64,000 nucleotides of DNA from Gemmatimonadota bacterium (GTDB lineage Bacteria > Gemmatimonadota > Gemmatimonadetes > Longimicrobiales > Gaopeijiaceae). The stretch is from assembly GCA_022827345.1 (NCBI GenBank), contig JAJDTB010000032.1:62001-126000 (forward strand), given 5' to 3'. A program made the position numbers and the translations under genes. The notes under the pieces were generated by a model that saw nothing but the letters and a program-made list of their open reading frames with translations, searched no databases and was not told the DNA's origin. Positions 16,825 through 28,428 of this stretch are shown here, piece after piece. Within the stretch, counting starts at the first letter, position 1. Every line of letters begins with the position of its first letter.

Positions 16825-18990
16825 TCACAGGAAGACCGCGGCGCCGAGAACGAGGAGGACCCCCAGCGTCAGCACGAAAGCGTAGGTGTTGGCCTGGCCG
16901 GTCTGGAACAGACTGCCGAACCACCCGGCCAGACGGGTGAAGTTGCCCACGGAGTTGACGAATCCGTCGATGATCACCGTGTCGATGAAGCTCCAGCACC
17001 AGCGCGACGCGGCCAGGACCGGCTGCACGATCGTCCGGTCGAAGATTTCGTCGAAGTACCACTTGTTGTACAGGACGCCGCGCAGGCCGGTGGGCGGCGT
17101 GGCGTCCGCGGCGGCGGTGAGCACTCGGCGCGGAGCCAGCTGCCGAACCGCGACCGCCACCACTGCCGCGGCCGCGAGCGTCGAGGCCAGCGCCCACGCG
17201 AGTTCGCCGCCGCCGAGCAGCGGGGCGTCGTGCGCGGCCTCGCCGAGCGCCGCCACCTGTATCGCCGCGGCGTCGTGCGTGATCGGTTCGAGCCAGTGGT
17301 GAAGCCATTCGGTCATGGGCAGCGCGCCGAAAAACCCCAGCGCGGATTCGCTGAGCGCCGGGGGCACGTTGACCCAGCCGCCGAAGACCGAGAGCACCGC
17401 GAGCACGATCAGCGGGACCGTCATGACCCGCGGCGCCTCGTGCAGGTGGGACCGGGCCCCATGTTCCAGCCGCGTCTGGCCGTGGAAGGTCATGACCATC
17501 AGCCGGGCCATGTAGAAGGCGGTCAGCATTGCGGTGACCAGGGCGACCACCCAGTACAGCGTATAGAGCCCCCCGAACGGGTTCGCTTCCGCGCCCGCCC
17601 ACGCCGCCGTGTACCAGATGATCTCGTCCTTGGAGAAGAAGCCCGCGAGCGGCCAGATCCCCGCGATGGCCAGCGTGGCGATCCACATCACCACCCAGGT
17701 GATGCGCATGCGGTCCTTCAGTCCTCCCATGTTGCGCATGTCCTGCGCGTCCTCGTGGCTGTCCACCTTGTGCAGCGCATGATGCATGGAGTGGATGACC
17801 GCGCCCGCGCCGAGGAAGAGCAGCGCCTTGAAGAAGGCGTGGGTCATGAGGTGGAAGATGGCGGCCGTAAAGGCGCCGACCCCCGCCCCGAGGAACATGA
17901 ATCCGAGCTGCGACACGGTCGAGTACGCCAGCACCTTCTTGATGTCGTTCTGCTGCAGCGCGATGGTGGCGGCGATCAGCGCGGTGAGCACGCCCACGCC
18001 GGCCACAACGGCCTGGCTGGTCGGCGCCAGCGCGTAGAGCACGCCCGAGCGCACCACCATGTAGACGCCCGCCGTGACCATGGTCGCCGCGTGGATGAGC
18101 GCGGAGACCGGCGTCGGGCCGGCCATGGCGTCGGGCAGCCAGACGTGCAGGGGGACCTGCGCGCTCTTTCCGGCCGCGCCGAGCATGAGCAGCAGCGTGA
18201 TGGCCGTGACGGTCGCGCCGCCGACCGCGAAATGCCCCTCGGCCCCGGCGAAGATCGGGACGAAGTCGAGCGTCCCGAACGCCTGGAAGAGCATGAACAT
18301 TGCGAGGAGGAAGCCGAAGTCGCCGATGCGGTTGACGATGAACGCCTTCTTGCCGGCATCGGACTTCTCGCGATCGGTAAACCAGTACCCGATCAGCAGG
18401 TAGCTGCACAGCCCGACGCCCTCCCAGCCGATGAACATCATCGCGTAGCCCGCGCCCATCACCAGCACGAGCATGAAGAAGACGAAGAGGTTCAGATAGG
18501 CGAAATACCGGGGATAGCCGACGTCGTCCTTCATGTAGCCCACGCTGAACACGTGGATCAGGAACCCGACGCCCGTCACGACCAGCATCATGACCATGGA
18601 CAGCTGGTCGAGCTGGATGGCGGCATCGACCTGGAGCGTGCTGGTGGAGATCCAGCTCCAGTAGCTGCGGATCACGGGCTCGTGCAGCTCCGCTCCGAAC
18701 ATTCCCACGAAGTTCCACGCCGCGAGCACGAAGGCGACCAGCATCACGCCCGGGCCGATCCAGGTGGGGAGCGTGTGGGTGAGGGGACGGCTGCCGCCCG
18801 CGAAGGGATCCCATTCGCGCCCTGCCCTGACCTCCGCCGACGACCACCCCGCGGCCCGCAACGCCAGGACGCTGTTGGCCACAAATCCCAGCAGCGGAAG
18901 CAGGATGATCAGTCCCGGGAGCACGGGCTCCCAGTGAGCAGCGTCCTGGGCCGGAACGCCGGACGTCAGCACCGATGCGACGGATCCCAT
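16825..18990 (-). CDS. nuoL: NADH-quinone oxidoreductase subunit L
   Basis: A 721-residue distal antiporter subunit with the long lateral amphipathic C-terminal helix region. Motifs include FIGWEGVGLCSYLLIGYWF with the channel Glu, PLHVWLPDAMAGPTPVSALIHAATMVTAGVY-type text, DIKKVLAYSTVSQLGFM, and a histidine-rich stretch near HSMHHALHK. The membrane arm's third proton channel and the piston-like helix belong to this subunit. It starts 4 bp after nuoK. The complementary strand is open over 732 codons here because of base composition, not because of a second gene. Confidence 0.96.
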   Translation of the reverse strand: MGSVASVLTSGVPAQDAAHWEPVLPGLIILLPLLGFVANSVLALRAAGWSSAEVRAGREWDPFAGGSRPLTHTLPTWIGPGVMLVAFVLAAWNFVGMFGAELHEPVIRSYWSWISTSTLQVDAAIQLDQLSMVMMLVVTGVGFLIHVFSVGYMKDDVGYPRYFAYLNLFVFFMLVLVMGAGYAMMFIGWEGVGLCSYLLIGYWFTDREKSDAGKKAFIVNRIGDFGFLLAMFMLFQAFGTLDFVPIFAGAEGHFAVGGATVTAITLLLMLGAAGKSAQVPLHVWLPDAMAGPTPVSALIHAATMVTAGVYMVVRSGVLYALAPTSQAVVAGVGVLTALIAATIALQQNDIKKVLAYSTVSQLGFMFLGAGVGAFTAAIFHLMTHAFFKALLFLGAGAVIHSMHHALHKVDSHEDAQDMRNMGGLKDRMRITWVVMWIATLAIAGIWPLAGFFSKDEIIWYTAAWAGAEANPFGGLYTLYWVVALVTAMLTAFYMARLMVMTFHGQTRLEHGARSHLHEAPRVMTVPLIVLAVLSVFGGWVNVPPALSESALGFFGALPMTEWLHHWLEPITHDAAAIQVAALGEAAHDAPLLGGGELAWALASTLAAAAVVAVAVRQLAPRRVLTAAADATPPTGLRGVLYNKWYFDEIFDRTIVQPVLAASRWCWSFIDTVIIDGFVNSVGNFTRLAGWFGSLFQTGQANTYAFVLTLGVLLVLGAAVFL

Positions 18991-18994
18991 CAGA

Positions 18995-19288
18995 TCACCA
19001 CTTCAGCAGGTTGAACTTGTCCACATCGACCGTCTTGTAGTGCCGGAAGATGGAGATGATGATGGCGAGGCCCACGGCCGCCTCGGCCGCCGCGACCGTC
19101 ATGACGAAGAAGACGAAGAGCTGGCCCTCGATCCCCGTGTACCGGGACAGCGCCACGAAGGCGAGGTTGACGGCGTTGAGCTGCAGTTCGATGCAGAGGA
19201 AGATGATGATCGCATTGCGGCGGATGATCACCCCGAGGGTGCCGATCACGAAGAGGACCGCGCTGAGCAGGAGTGCGTGGCTGAGCAT
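18995..19288 (-). CDS. nuoK: NADH-quinone oxidoreductase subunit K
   Basis: A 97-residue, three-helix subunit, homologous to MrpC. It has the two membrane glutamates expected in the family: [18 protein letters not shown] and [16 protein letters not shown]. These carry protons in the membrane arm next to subunits J and A. The start codon overlaps the nuoJ stop by one base (TGATG). Confidence 0.97.
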   Translation of the reverse strand: MLSHALLLSAVLFVIGTLGVIIRRNAIIIFLCIELQLNAVNLAFVALSRYTGIEGQLFVFFVMTVAAAEAAVGLAIIISIFRHYKTVDVDKFNLLKW

Positions 19289-19830
19289 CAGGATTCCCCG
19301 GATCTGGAGCGGGGCTTGGCCAGCACGACCGCGGCGACGATGGCGACCAGCAGCAACAGGCCCATCAGCTCGAACGCCACGACATAGTCCGTGAAGAGGG
19401 GCTCCGCAATCACGCCCGCAACTCCCTGCTCCTGCACGGCCGCATCAAGGGCCGCGGCGACGGCGGCTCCGTCCTCACGGAACCCGGTGTCGCCTACGTC
19501 CAGGAACCCCTGGGCCAGAACCCCGAAGGTGAGTCCCACCACGACGAACCCCAGCAGCGACCAGAGCCCGAACCTGAGATCGGCGCGGTAGTCGTGGCCC
19601 AGGTTGAGGAGCATGATCACGAAGAGGAACAGGACCATGATCGCGCCGGCGTAGACCAGCACCTGAATCGCGGCCAGAAAATGCGCCTCGAAGAGCACGT
19701 AGATCCCGGCCACGCTGGCCAGGGTGGCGACCATGAAAAGCAGGCTCGCGATCGGCGTGCGGCTGATCACGACGCCGACGGCGCCGCCCAGGGCCACCAC
19801 GGCAAAGAGAATGAAGAAGATCTCTGTCAT
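19288..19830 (-). CDS. nuoJ: NADH-quinone oxidoreductase subunit J
   Basis: A 180-residue, five-helix subunit starting at [17 protein letters not shown]. The third helix carries the conserved [19 protein letters not shown], which includes the pi-bulge tyrosine region important for coupling. A soluble loop of about 40 residues before the last helix is acidic. The start overlaps nuoI in an ATGA; longer in-frame starts upstream run antisense-like through nuoI and are rejected. Confidence 0.96.
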   Translation of the reverse strand: MTEIFFILFAVVALGGAVGVVISRTPIASLLFMVATLASVAGIYVLFEAHFLAAIQVLVYAGAIMVLFLFVIMLLNLGHDYRADLRFGLWSLLGFVVVGLTFGVLAQGFLDVGDTGFREDGAAVAAALDAAVQEQGVAGVIAEPLFTDYVVAFELMGLLLLVAIVAAVVLAKPRSRSGES

Positions 19831-20327
19831 TCGGAGCGCGAGTCGGAAGGGTCCCAGAGGAGCGTGGTCGGGTGGTCCTGCTCCATCAGGCGATCGAGGT
19901 CGTACACGAAGCGATCCCGCGAGTATTCCGCATTCTCGAAGTGCCGGCCGACATGAATCGCCTCGACCGGACAGACCTCCTGGCACATGCCGCAGAAGAT
20001 GCAGCGGAATTCGTCGATCTCGTAGACGATGGGGTAGCGATTGCCCTGATCGTCCTCGCCGCCGACGAGCCGGATGCAGTTGGCCGGGCACACCGTGGGG
20101 CAGAGGCCGCACGCCACGCACTTCGGCCGTCCGTCCGCGTGCACCTCCATGCGGTGCGTGCCGCGCCAGCGCGGGTGCAGGTCGGGCTGGTCCTCGGGGT
20201 ATTGCAGGGTGACCTTGGTCGGGTTCACCATGTGCTTGAAGGTGAGGCTCATCCCCTTCAGCGTCGCGCGCATGTACGACGTGCGCCCCACCTCCGGGCG
20301 CCGCATCACCTTGACCGAAATCGCCAT
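19827..20327 (-). CDS. nuoI: NADH-quinone oxidoreductase subunit I, 2x[4Fe-4S]
   Basis: A 166-residue ferredoxin-like subunit that binds clusters N6a and N6b. Its two motifs are CVACGLCPTVCP and CIFCGMCQEVCP, each followed by the paired-cluster proline. The start at MAISVKVMRRPEVG has GGAG upstream; earlier ATGs would run into nuoH. It transfers electrons from NuoG to cluster N2 in NuoB. Confidence 0.96.
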   Translation of the reverse strand: MAISVKVMRRPEVGRTSYMRATLKGMSLTFKHMVNPTKVTLQYPEDQPDLHPRWRGTHRMEVHADGRPKCVACGLCPTVCPANCIRLVGGEDDQGNRYPIVYEIDEFRCIFCGMCQEVCPVEAIHVGRHFENAEYSRDRFVYDLDRLMEQDHPTTLLWDPSDSRSE

Positions 20328-20343
20328 TCTTCTCCGCTCCCGT

Positions 20344-21645
20344 TCAGCTTGACGCGGCCGGACCGCCGGGGGATTTCGGCGCGGCGGGCACGTGCCGCCG
20401 AGCCACCTTGATCTTCCTGTGCGCACCCCCGATCACCCGGTCACGGTCCACGAAGAAGATGAACGCCAGGGTCGTTATCCCGCTGACCACGGTGAGCACC
20501 CCTCCGTACAGCAGACCGAAGGGCACTCCCAGCTGATCCAGAACCAGCATCGTGCCCGCCACCAGCATGATGTACCCGAGGGAGCCCGGCAGCATGATCT
20601 TCCAGCCGAGGTGCATCACCTGGTCGTAGCGGAAGCGCGGAAGCGTCCAGCGAATCCAGATGTACAGCAGCAGGAAGAACCCGGTCTTGACGCAGAACGC
20701 CCCCAGGGTGAGCAGGGTGATGAGGACGCTCGGCGTCGCCGGGATCGGCGCCCCGGCCGCGTCGAAGCCCCTGATCCACCCCGTTTCGTGGCGGAACATG
20801 TCGTCGCCCGTCCAGAAGGGGATGTCCCAACCGCCCAGGAAGAGCGTCGCCAGCAGTCCGGACGCCGTCACCACGTGCGCGTATTCGGCGATGAAGAACA
20901 TCGAGAACTTCATGGCGGAATACTCGGTGTGATACCCGGTGATCAGCTCCGATTCGGCCTCGGGCATGTCGAAGGGAAGACGGTTGGTCTCCGCCAGCGC
21001 CGAGATCAGAAAGAAGATGAACGCCAGGGACAGCGGCAGGATGAACCACATGCCGAGCTGCTGCTGCTGCCAGACCGCCTCCGTGAGGGTGACGTTGCCG
21101 ATCAGGAGCAGCACCGCGATCACGCTGAGTCCGAGCGCCACCTCGTAGGAGATCATCTGCGCCGAGGCGCGCAGTCCGCCGAGGAACGCGTACTTGTTGT
21201 TCGACGCCCACCCCGAGAGCACGATCCCGTACACCGCGAGCGACGAGAGCGCTAGGATGTACAGGATCCCGATGGGGACATCCGCCACGACCATGTCGAC
21301 GGTGCCGACCGGTGTGGGCAGCGGAGCCGCGAAGGGGATAACGGCGAACGTCACAACCGCCGGCATGATCGCCAGCGCGGGGCCCAGCACGAAGTAGAGC
21401 TTTGCCGCCGTGCCCGGCATCGTCTCTTCCTTGATGATGTTCTTGAGGCCGTCGGCGATGGGCTGCAGGAGGCCGAAGGGTCCCACGCGGTTGGGGCCGA
21501 GGCGGTCCTGGATGAAGGCGGACACCCGCCGCTCGGCGAGCGTCATGTACGCGACCACCACCATGACGACGGTGAAGACCGCGAGGACCTTGATCGCGCC
21601 GATCGTGACGAACCAGAACGTCGAGAGCTCGTTCATCTCATGCAT
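20344..21645 (-). CDS. nuoH: NADH-quinone oxidoreductase subunit H
   Basis: A 433-residue, eight-helix subunit that lines the quinone chamber. Hallmarks are [18 protein letters not shown] near the start, the acidic loop [20 protein letters not shown]-like text ([19 protein letters not shown]), and [19 protein letters not shown]-like text near the end. It is longer than the usual 320-340 residues because of a loop around the [17 protein letters not shown] segment and a basic C-terminal tail ([18 protein letters not shown]). It overlaps the nuoG stop by eight bases (ATGCATGA). Confidence 0.95.
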   Translation of the reverse strand: MHEMNELSTFWFVTIGAIKVLAVFTVVMVVVAYMTLAERRVSAFIQDRLGPNRVGPFGLLQPIADGLKNIIKEETMPGTAAKLYFVLGPALAIMPAVVTFAVIPFAAPLPTPVGTVDMVVADVPIGILYILALSSLAVYGIVLSGWASNNKYAFLGGLRASAQMISYEVALGLSVIAVLLLIGNVTLTEAVWQQQQLGMWFILPLSLAFIFFLISALAETNRLPFDMPEAESELITGYHTEYSAMKFSMFFIAEYAHVVTASGLLATLFLGGWDIPFWTGDDMFRHETGWIRGFDAAGAPIPATPSVLITLLTLGAFCVKTGFFLLLYIWIRWTLPRFRYDQVMHLGWKIMLPGSLGYIMLVAGTMLVLDQLGVPFGLLYGGVLTVVSGITTLAFIFFVDRDRVIGGAHRKIKVARRHVPAAPKSPGGPAASS

Positions 21646-23242
21646 GCGCGGCCTCCAGAGCGGCTCCCGCGCTGCCGACGCCCTCCCAGATGAGCCCGCC
21701 GAACGCGGCATGCCGCTGGACGATCGAGGCAAACGCGTCCGCCGCGCTCACCGGCCTGTCGCCGCCGGTCAGCGCCGCGGCCAGCGTGCCCAGCACCAGC
21801 CACGCCGGCTGTGCCGTCCCCGGCCCGCGCAGTCCCTGCCGGAAGCGCTGCACCCTGCCCTGTGCGTTGACGAAGGTCCCTTCCTCTTCGGCGAACGTGG
21901 TGAGCGGAAGCACGAAATCCGCGTTTCGCGCGGCCGGAGAGTCGAAGGTGCCGAGGTAGACGAAGAGACCGGCCTTCGCGCCGAAGCTCTCGTCCTGGTC
22001 GGCGAGTTCGTCCCCCACGACAATCAGCACGCCGTCATGGTCCGCCGCCTCTTCGAGGCCGCCGGTCCCGTCGTCGTCACCGACGCGCGTGAAGCCGAGG
22101 ATGCCCGCGCCGTCCACGTTCGGTGCCAGGTCGCGCCTCCGAACCAGAATCGGGAATCCGGGCAGCGGGTCCTCGTCTTCGGCACGCCGTGCACGGAAGA
22201 CGCCGGCCTGCAGCGTGCCCGCCTGCTCGGCCAGGGCACGCAGCGCGTCAAGCGCCTCGTTGGAGGAGAACGCCGATCCCACAACCCGGACCGAAGCCCC
22301 CTCGGCCTCGGCCAGACGTTCGAACAGCGCGTGAAGCGCGTGCTGCCAGTCCGACGCGCGACGCTTGTCGCCGCGTCCCACCGCGGGTGCCTCGAGGCGC
22401 CCGGGCCGGTTCAGCCACTCGTAGTTCGCGCGTCCGTAGTCACACATCCAGTGGCCGTTGACTTCCGGGTTCTCCCGGGGCTTCAGCCGCTGCACGAGGT
22501 TGTCGCGGGTGTGCAGGTCGATGTTGCAGCCCTGCGAGCAGTTGGGACAGACCGACTCGGTGTGGTCGAGGTCCCACGCCCGCGCCTTGTGCAGGAAGTC
22601 CTTCGAAACCAGCGCGCCCACCGGGCAGATGTCCACGATGTTGCCCGCGAAGGAAGCTCCGTCGAGCCCGCTCTCGAAGAAGGTGTCGATCACCGCGCGG
22701 TCGCCCCGCTCGACCACCGTCAGCCGGCCGTCGCGCGCGACCTCGTCCATGAAGCGCACGCAGCGGGTGCACATCACGCAGCGGTCGCCGTAGTACAGCA
22801 CGTCGCCGCCGAAGTCGTCGCGGCCGAATACGCGCTTGGGTTCGCGGCCCCGCCCGTGCTCGCGGCCCTCGTTGAAGACGTAGTCCTGCAATTTGCACTC
22901 GCCCGACATGTCACAGATGGGACAGTCGAGCGGATGGTTCACCAGGTAGAACTCGAGCACGCCCTGGCGCATCCGTCTGGCCTGCGCGCTCTCGGTGTGC
23001 ACCACCTGGCCGTCCTGGGCCATCGTCACGCACGACGGCTGCAGCTTCGGCGCACCCTCGACCTCGACCAGGCAGATCCGGCACTGTGCCGGCGCGGAGA
23101 GCCCGGGGTGATAGCAGTAGTGCGGCACCTCGACCCCGAGCGTCTCGGCGGCGTGGAGCAGCGACGTCCCCTTCGGCACCGTGACCTCGTGCCCGTCGAT
23201 CGTCAGCGTGACCGTGTCGGCTTTGCGACCGTTATCCGCCAT
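21638..23242 (-). CDS. nuoG: NADH-quinone oxidoreductase subunit G, short form
   Basis: A 534-residue subunit. In order it has a [2Fe-2S] ferredoxin domain ([18 protein letters not shown]), the His-Cys3 N5 site ([18 protein letters not shown]), the N4 site ([10 protein letters not shown] and CPVGAL), and an extra four-cysteine site, CPNCSQGCN plus WMCDYG, which matches the N7 cluster seen in some bacterial enzymes. The molybdopterin-like domain after residue 240 is only about 290 residues, against roughly 450-650 in Thermus or Escherichia. The chosen ATG at 23242 (MADNGRKAD) follows GAGGAAGAG. Confidence 0.94.
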   Translation of the reverse strand: MADNGRKADTVTLTIDGHEVTVPKGTSLLHAAETLGVEVPHYCYHPGLSAPAQCRICLVEVEGAPKLQPSCVTMAQDGQVVHTESAQARRMRQGVLEFYLVNHPLDCPICDMSGECKLQDYVFNEGREHGRGREPKRVFGRDDFGGDVLYYGDRCVMCTRCVRFMDEVARDGRLTVVERGDRAVIDTFFESGLDGASFAGNIVDICPVGALVSKDFLHKARAWDLDHTESVCPNCSQGCNIDLHTRDNLVQRLKPRENPEVNGHWMCDYGRANYEWLNRPGRLEAPAVGRGDKRRASDWQHALHALFERLAEAEGASVRVVGSAFSSNEALDALRALAEQAGTLQAGVFRARRAEDEDPLPGFPILVRRRDLAPNVDGAGILGFTRVGDDDGTGGLEEAADHDGVLIVVGDELADQDESFGAKAGLFVYLGTFDSPAARNADFVLPLTTFAEEEGTFVNAQGRVQRFRQGLRGPGTAQPAWLVLGTLAAALTGGDRPVSAADAFASIVQRHAAFGGLIWEGVGSAGAALEAAHA

Positions 23243-23317
23243 GGCTCTTCCTCGCATGCTTCAGTCGGTCGCCGCTCCTGCGCGGCAGGGGTTCCGGATG
23301 CCGGGTGCACGGGCGCA

Positions 23318-24610
<1,293 letters not shown>

Positions 24611-24637
24611 GGTGTCGTTCCCGGTGTCGCTTCCGCC

Positions 24638-25297
24638 CTAGCCGGCGGCGAGTTCGTCGGTCAGTCGCTTGAGAATGTTCGGCACATCCCGCGCCGAGAC
24701 GTCCTCGAAGTATCGCTCGTTGATCTGCACGCAGGTGGGGAATCCGCACGCCGCGAGGCACTCCGCCTCGACAACGGTGAAGTTCCCGTCATCGGATGTA
24801 TCTCCGAGCTCGGTGCCGGTGTGCTCGAGGAAGGCCGCGAGCACTTCGTCGGCGCCGCAGATGTTGCAGGAGATGTTGGTGCAGACCTGTATGAGAAAGC
24901 GCCCCACGGGACGCTTGTTGTACATCGTGTAGAAGGTGGCGACCCCGCGCACGTACGCACTGCTGAGTCCGAGCAGCGACGCCACCTCGTCCATCGTCTC
25001 CGGGGATATGTGCCCGCGCAGCTCCTGGGCCAGGTTCAGCGCGGGCAGAAGCGCCGCCATCGCCGTGGGATAACGGCTCCTGATCTTCTCGTAGCGCTCT
25101 TTGTGACGTCCCTCGAAGAGCGGGGCATAGGGGTCCCGCTCGACCAGCATGAAGGGGTACGATGCCGAGGTGCTCGGATGTCTCCCTTCCGGGGGCCGCT
25201 CACCTGCATACGCGGCTCCGCGCACGTCGTCCTCGCTGAGGTCGAACTCGCCGGTATTGCCGGCCCAGCCGGGGTTGCGGAAGGGGGCGTCGCTCAT
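24638..25297 (-). CDS. nuoE: NADH-quinone oxidoreductase subunit E, [2Fe-2S]
   Basis: A 219-residue subunit. The thioredoxin-like [2Fe-2S] domain has CTNISC (C-x4-C) and CLAAC (C-x3-C), ligands of cluster N1a. A helical N-domain (HISPETMDEVASLLGLS) precedes it. About 60 extra residues at the N-terminus are acidic and unlike the core; they may be a lineage feature. The ATG overlaps the nuoD stop (ATGA). Confidence 0.94.
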   Translation of the reverse strand: MSDAPFRNPGWAGNTGEFDLSEDDVRGAAYAGERPPEGRHPSTSASYPFMLVERDPYAPLFEGRHKERYEKIRSRYPTAMAALLPALNLAQELRGHISPETMDEVASLLGLSSAYVRGVATFYTMYNKRPVGRFLIQVCTNISCNICGADEVLAAFLEHTGTELGDTSDDGNFTVVEAECLAACGFPTCVQINERYFEDVSARDVPNILKRLTDELAAG

Positions 25298-26571
25298 CGG
25301 TCGATCTCCCCCAGGACGATGTCCAGGCTGGCGTTGATCATGATCAGATCGGCCATCAGGTGACCCTCCGACAGCCTGGGGATGGCCGACAGGTTTACGA
25401 ACGAGGGCGGCCTGATCCGCCAGCGCACCGGCTTCGGCCCCCCGTCGCCCACGACGTACATCCCCAGCTCCCCCTTCGAGCCCTCGACGGAGAACCAGCA
25501 ATCCTCGGCCGGTGCGGGGATGCCCTCGGTGATGAGCTTGAAGTGGTGGATCATCGACTCCATGTCCGACATGCAGTCCGTCTTTGACGGAAGACTGATC
25601 CGGGGGTCCTCCACATCCATCGGGCCGGCCGGAAGCCTGTCGAGCGCCTGGTGCAGGATGCGGGTGCTCTGGCGCATCTCTTCCATGCGGACCAGGTAGC
25701 GGTCGTAGCAGTCGCCGTGACAGCCGATCGGGACCTCGAAGTCGTAGCTCTCGTAGTCGTAGTACGGCCGGTCCTTGCGCACATCGTAGGGGACGCCGCT
25801 GGCCCTGAGGTTGGCGCCGGTAAGGCCGCAGTTGACCGCTTCGTCCGCCGATATCGCCCCGATTCCCTGGGTGCGTCCGATGTGGATCGCGTTGTGCTTC
25901 AGCAGGCCGTCGATCTCGTCGAGGGTGGCCGGGAGGTTGTTGGCGAATTCCCTCACCCCGTCCGTCCAACCCTCGGGCAGATCGGCCATCATTCCGCCGA
26001 TGCGGGTCGCCGACGTGGTGATGCGCGCCCCCGTCAGCGCCTCGTGCAGCTTGTAGACCTTTTCGCGCTGCTGGAAGGCGTACAGGAAGGGGGTGAACGC
26101 CCCCACGTCGATCGACCACGTCCCCAGCCAGAGAAGGTGCGAGAAGATGCGGTCCATCTCCATGCAGACGACGCGAGCCACCCGGCAGCGGTCGGTAACC
26201 TCTATTCCCATCAGCTTCTCGACGGCCATCACATACGCGCAGTTGTAGATCAGGGGCGCGAGGTAGTCCATGCGGTCCGTGAGCGGAACGACCTGGTTCC
26301 AGGTGCGGTACTCGCCGAGTTTTTCGAAGGAGGAGTGGAGGTAGCCGAGCCGCGGATCCACCCTCACGACGGTCTCCCCGTCGAGCTCGACCACAAGACG
26401 CAGGACGCCGTGGGTGGCCGGGTGCTGGGGGCCGACGTTGACGAGCATGGTGTCGGCGCCCAGTTCGGGCTCGGGGGCGTCGAAGGGCTCGGTGGGACTC
26501 GCCACCAGGGTGCCGCCCGGGCCCATCTCGGGGTTGCGGGCAACCTCGAACTCGACGGTCCTAGTCGACAT
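25294..26571 (-). CDS. nuoD: NADH-quinone oxidoreductase subunit D
   Basis: A 425-residue 49-kDa-type subunit that shapes the quinone site. Signatures are VGPQHPATHGVLRL at the start of the core, YNCAYVMAVEKLMGI, and the C-terminus DIVLGEIDR. The hydrogenase-derived fold no longer has nickel-binding cysteines, as expected. An N-terminal extension of about 40 residues precedes the core. The start MSTRTVEFE overlaps the end of nuoC by 11 bases; nuoC and nuoD are separate genes here. Confidence 0.95.
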   Translation of the reverse strand: MSTRTVEFEVARNPEMGPGGTLVASPTEPFDAPEPELGADTMLVNVGPQHPATHGVLRLVVELDGETVVRVDPRLGYLHSSFEKLGEYRTWNQVVPLTDRMDYLAPLIYNCAYVMAVEKLMGIEVTDRCRVARVVCMEMDRIFSHLLWLGTWSIDVGAFTPFLYAFQQREKVYKLHEALTGARITTSATRIGGMMADLPEGWTDGVREFANNLPATLDEIDGLLKHNAIHIGRTQGIGAISADEAVNCGLTGANLRASGVPYDVRKDRPYYDYESYDFEVPIGCHGDCYDRYLVRMEEMRQSTRILHQALDRLPAGPMDVEDPRISLPSKTDCMSDMESMIHHFKLITEGIPAPAEDCWFSVEGSKGELGMYVVGDGGPKPVRWRIRPPSFVNLSAIPRLSEGHLMADLIMINASLDIVLGEIDR

Positions 26572-27265
26572 CGTCCGCCTCCTCGGCGTCCCCGCCCGCA
26601 TCTTCCGCGACCAGCTGCGGCACACGGCCGCCGATCTCCCCCGGCATGTAGTAGTCCTCCGGATCCTGCGTCAGCGCCCTGCGGGTCTGCTCGGCACGCG
26701 AAAAACGGCCGCGCAGGGGGAAGTCCTTTCGCAGCGGGTGCCCCTCGGCATAGTTGTCCGGCATGAGGATCCGGCGCAGGTCCGGATGCCCCGTGAAGTG
26801 AACGCCGAAGAGGTCGTACACCTCGCGCTCCAGCCAGTTGGCGCCGACCCAGATCCCCGTCACCGTGTCGATCTCGAGAGAGTCCAGAGGCAACTCGCAC
26901 TTGACCCGCAGGGCCGCGCGGTGCGGAATGGACCAGAGCTGGTATACGACTTCGATCGGCCGTCCGCCCCCGTGATCCACCGCCGTGACATCGGCGAGGT
27001 GGTCGTACTGCTGCCCGGGGCTCTCGTGCAGCCACCCGAGCATCTCGACCAGGCGGGCGGAGTCGACGTAGACGACATCCTGGTCGCCGGCGCACACTTC
27101 GTTGCGGAGCACCCCATCCGGAAACTGTTCGCGCAACGCGTCGACCGACGGGTTGCAGGGCGGCACGGCCGCGGTTTCCGAGGCTGCGGCGGGGGCGTCG
27201 ACGGCGCCGGCGCCGCCCGCGGCGAGGTCGAAGAACGACCCTGGAGGTGCCTTGGACCGCGTCAA
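26561..27265 (-). CDS. nuoC: NADH-quinone oxidoreductase subunit C
   Basis: The 30-kDa subunit, 234 residues from a TTG at 27265 that follows GGAG by eight bases. The core carries VGANWLEREVYDLFGVHFTGHPDLRRIL and YAEGHPLRKDFPLRG, the family signature. Longer forms from ATGs at 27343 or 27352 would overlap the nuoB end by 35-44 bases and add a basic stretch without conserved residues, so I prefer the TTG but am not certain. A Gly/Ala-rich lead and an acidic tail (AGGDAEEADDVD) flank the core. Confidence 0.9.
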   Translation of the reverse strand: MTRSKAPPGSFFDLAAGGAGAVDAPAAASETAAVPPCNPSVDALREQFPDGVLRNEVCAGDQDVVYVDSARLVEMLGWLHESPGQQYDHLADVTAVDHGGGRPIEVVYQLWSIPHRAALRVKCELPLDSLEIDTVTGIWVGANWLEREVYDLFGVHFTGHPDLRRILMPDNYAEGHPLRKDFPLRGRFSRAEQTRRALTQDPEDYYMPGEIGGRVPQLVAEDAGGDAEEADDVD

Positions 27266-27308
27266 GTCGCGTGCTCCGGGCAGGCGGGAACCGCGTGCGG
27301 GAAGCGGG

Positions 27309-27962
27309 TCACGGCAGCCGGTCCTCGGAGCGCCCGACGGCATCCGTCGCAACCAGGCCGCTCACCCGGTTCTGGTGGGTCGAATTCCCGAAGGGCCCGG
27401 TCAGGTCGGTCACTTCCCGGTCGTCCGCGCGGGGACGCCCGGCCGCGAGCGGGTCCTCGGCGCGGAGATCGGCGTGATTGGCCAGGCTCTCGCCGCGGAT
27501 CTTCTCCTGCACCATCATCAGCCCGTAGATCAACCCCTCGGGCCTCGGCGGGCAGCCGGGGATGTAGACGTCGACAGGGACGATCGTGTCGATCCCCTGC
27601 ACCATCGAATACACGTCGAAGACGCCCCCCGACGAAGCGCACGCGCCCATCGAGATGCACCACTTCGGCTGCATCATCTGGTCCCAGATCCGACGGAGCA
27701 CCGGAGCCAGCTTGTACGGCACCCGGCCGGCGCAGATCAGCACGTCCGCCTGGCGCGGGCTGAAGGACATCCGTTCCATGCCGAAGCGGGCGAGGTCGAA
27801 GTTGCTGGCGGCCGAGGCCATCATTTCGATCGCGCAGCAGGCGGTGCCGAACGGCATGGGCCACAGCGAATTGCGCCGCGCCCAGTTCACCACGAAATCC
27901 AGTCGCGTGGTCAGGAAGGCGGGGCTGCCGGAGCCCAGCATTCCAGGGGTGTCTACTCCCAT
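27309..27962 (-). CDS. nuoB: NADH-quinone oxidoreductase subunit B, cluster N2
   Basis: A 217-residue subunit. It has the tandem-cysteine motif [18 protein letters not shown] and PGCPPRPE, together supplying the four ligands of [4Fe-4S] cluster N2, which reduces quinone. The start MGVDTPG overlaps the nuoA end by about ten bases and follows AAAGGCGG. Roughly 45 residues beyond the usual C-terminus are polar and poorly conserved in look ([16 protein letters not shown]). Confidence 0.95.
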   Translation of the reverse strand: MGVDTPGMLGSGSPAFLTTRLDFVVNWARRNSLWPMPFGTACCAIEMMASAASNFDLARFGMERMSFSPRQADVLICAGRVPYKLAPVLRRIWDQMMQPKWCISMGACASSGGVFDVYSMVQGIDTIVPVDVYIPGCPPRPEGLIYGLMMVQEKIRGESLANHADLRAEDPLAAGRPRADDREVTDLTGPFGNSTHQNRVSGLVATDAVGRSEDRLP

Positions 27963-28309
27963 TCCAAACCGCCTTTCTTCCATTCGTAGACCAGTCCCAC
28001 GGCCAGCACGACCACGAAGAGGAACACGGCTACGAAGGGGCCCCACCCGAGTTCGCGGACCCGCACGGCCCAGGGCACCAGAAAGATCGTCTCGAGGTCG
28101 AAGACGATGAAACTGATCGCCACCATGTAGAACTTGATCGAGAAGCGCGCCCGGGTGTCTCCCAGGGGGATCATGCCCGACTCGTAGGGCATCGCCTTCT
28201 GGGGCGTGGGGCGCCGGGGGTTGAGGATGTGCGAAGCGACCGCCATCCCGACGGCGTTCAGGACCGTCACGCCCAGGATGATCAGGAGCGGTATGTAGGA
28301 CTTCGCCAT
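27953..28309 (-). CDS. nuoA: NADH-quinone oxidoreductase subunit A
   Basis: A 118-residue, three-helix subunit and the first gene of the nuo operon. The loop carries the conserved [21 protein letters not shown], and the second helix the [13 protein letters not shown] stretch with its conserved acidic pair. The loop glycine-serine text (YESGM) replaces the more common YECG. The promoter and a palindrome lie 85-150 bp upstream. Confidence 0.96.
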   Translation of the reverse strand: MAKSYIPLLIILGVTVLNAVGMAVASHILNPRRPTPQKAMPYESGMIPLGDTRARFSIKFYMVAISFIVFDLETIFLVPWAVRVRELGWGPFVAVFLFVVVLAVGLVYEWKKGGLEWE

Positions 28310-28393
28310 TCTACCCAGTGTCCCCCGGTGGGCTCCGCGCCCTTCAGGAAATTCACTCCCCAGGTGCGCTCGCCGCTCCCCCCCGAAGAGCTT

Positions 28394-28407
28394 GTGAAAG
28401 TTTTCAC
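28394..28407. promoter_or_regulatory. Operator-like palindrome in the nuo leader
   Basis: GTGAAAGTTTTCAC: two perfect six-base arms around a two-base centre. On the minus strand it starts about 21 bases past the proposed -10, so just downstream of the likely transcript start, a common place for a repressor site. The binding protein is unknown. Confidence 0.4.
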
Positions 28408-28428
28408 GAACTCCGGAATCAACGCTGA

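Noticed and set aside
16816-19014. A plus-strand open frame of 732 codons opposite nuoL
   Set aside because: Low-complexity, very acidic and His-rich translation, no start signal and complete overlap with nuoL on the other strand.
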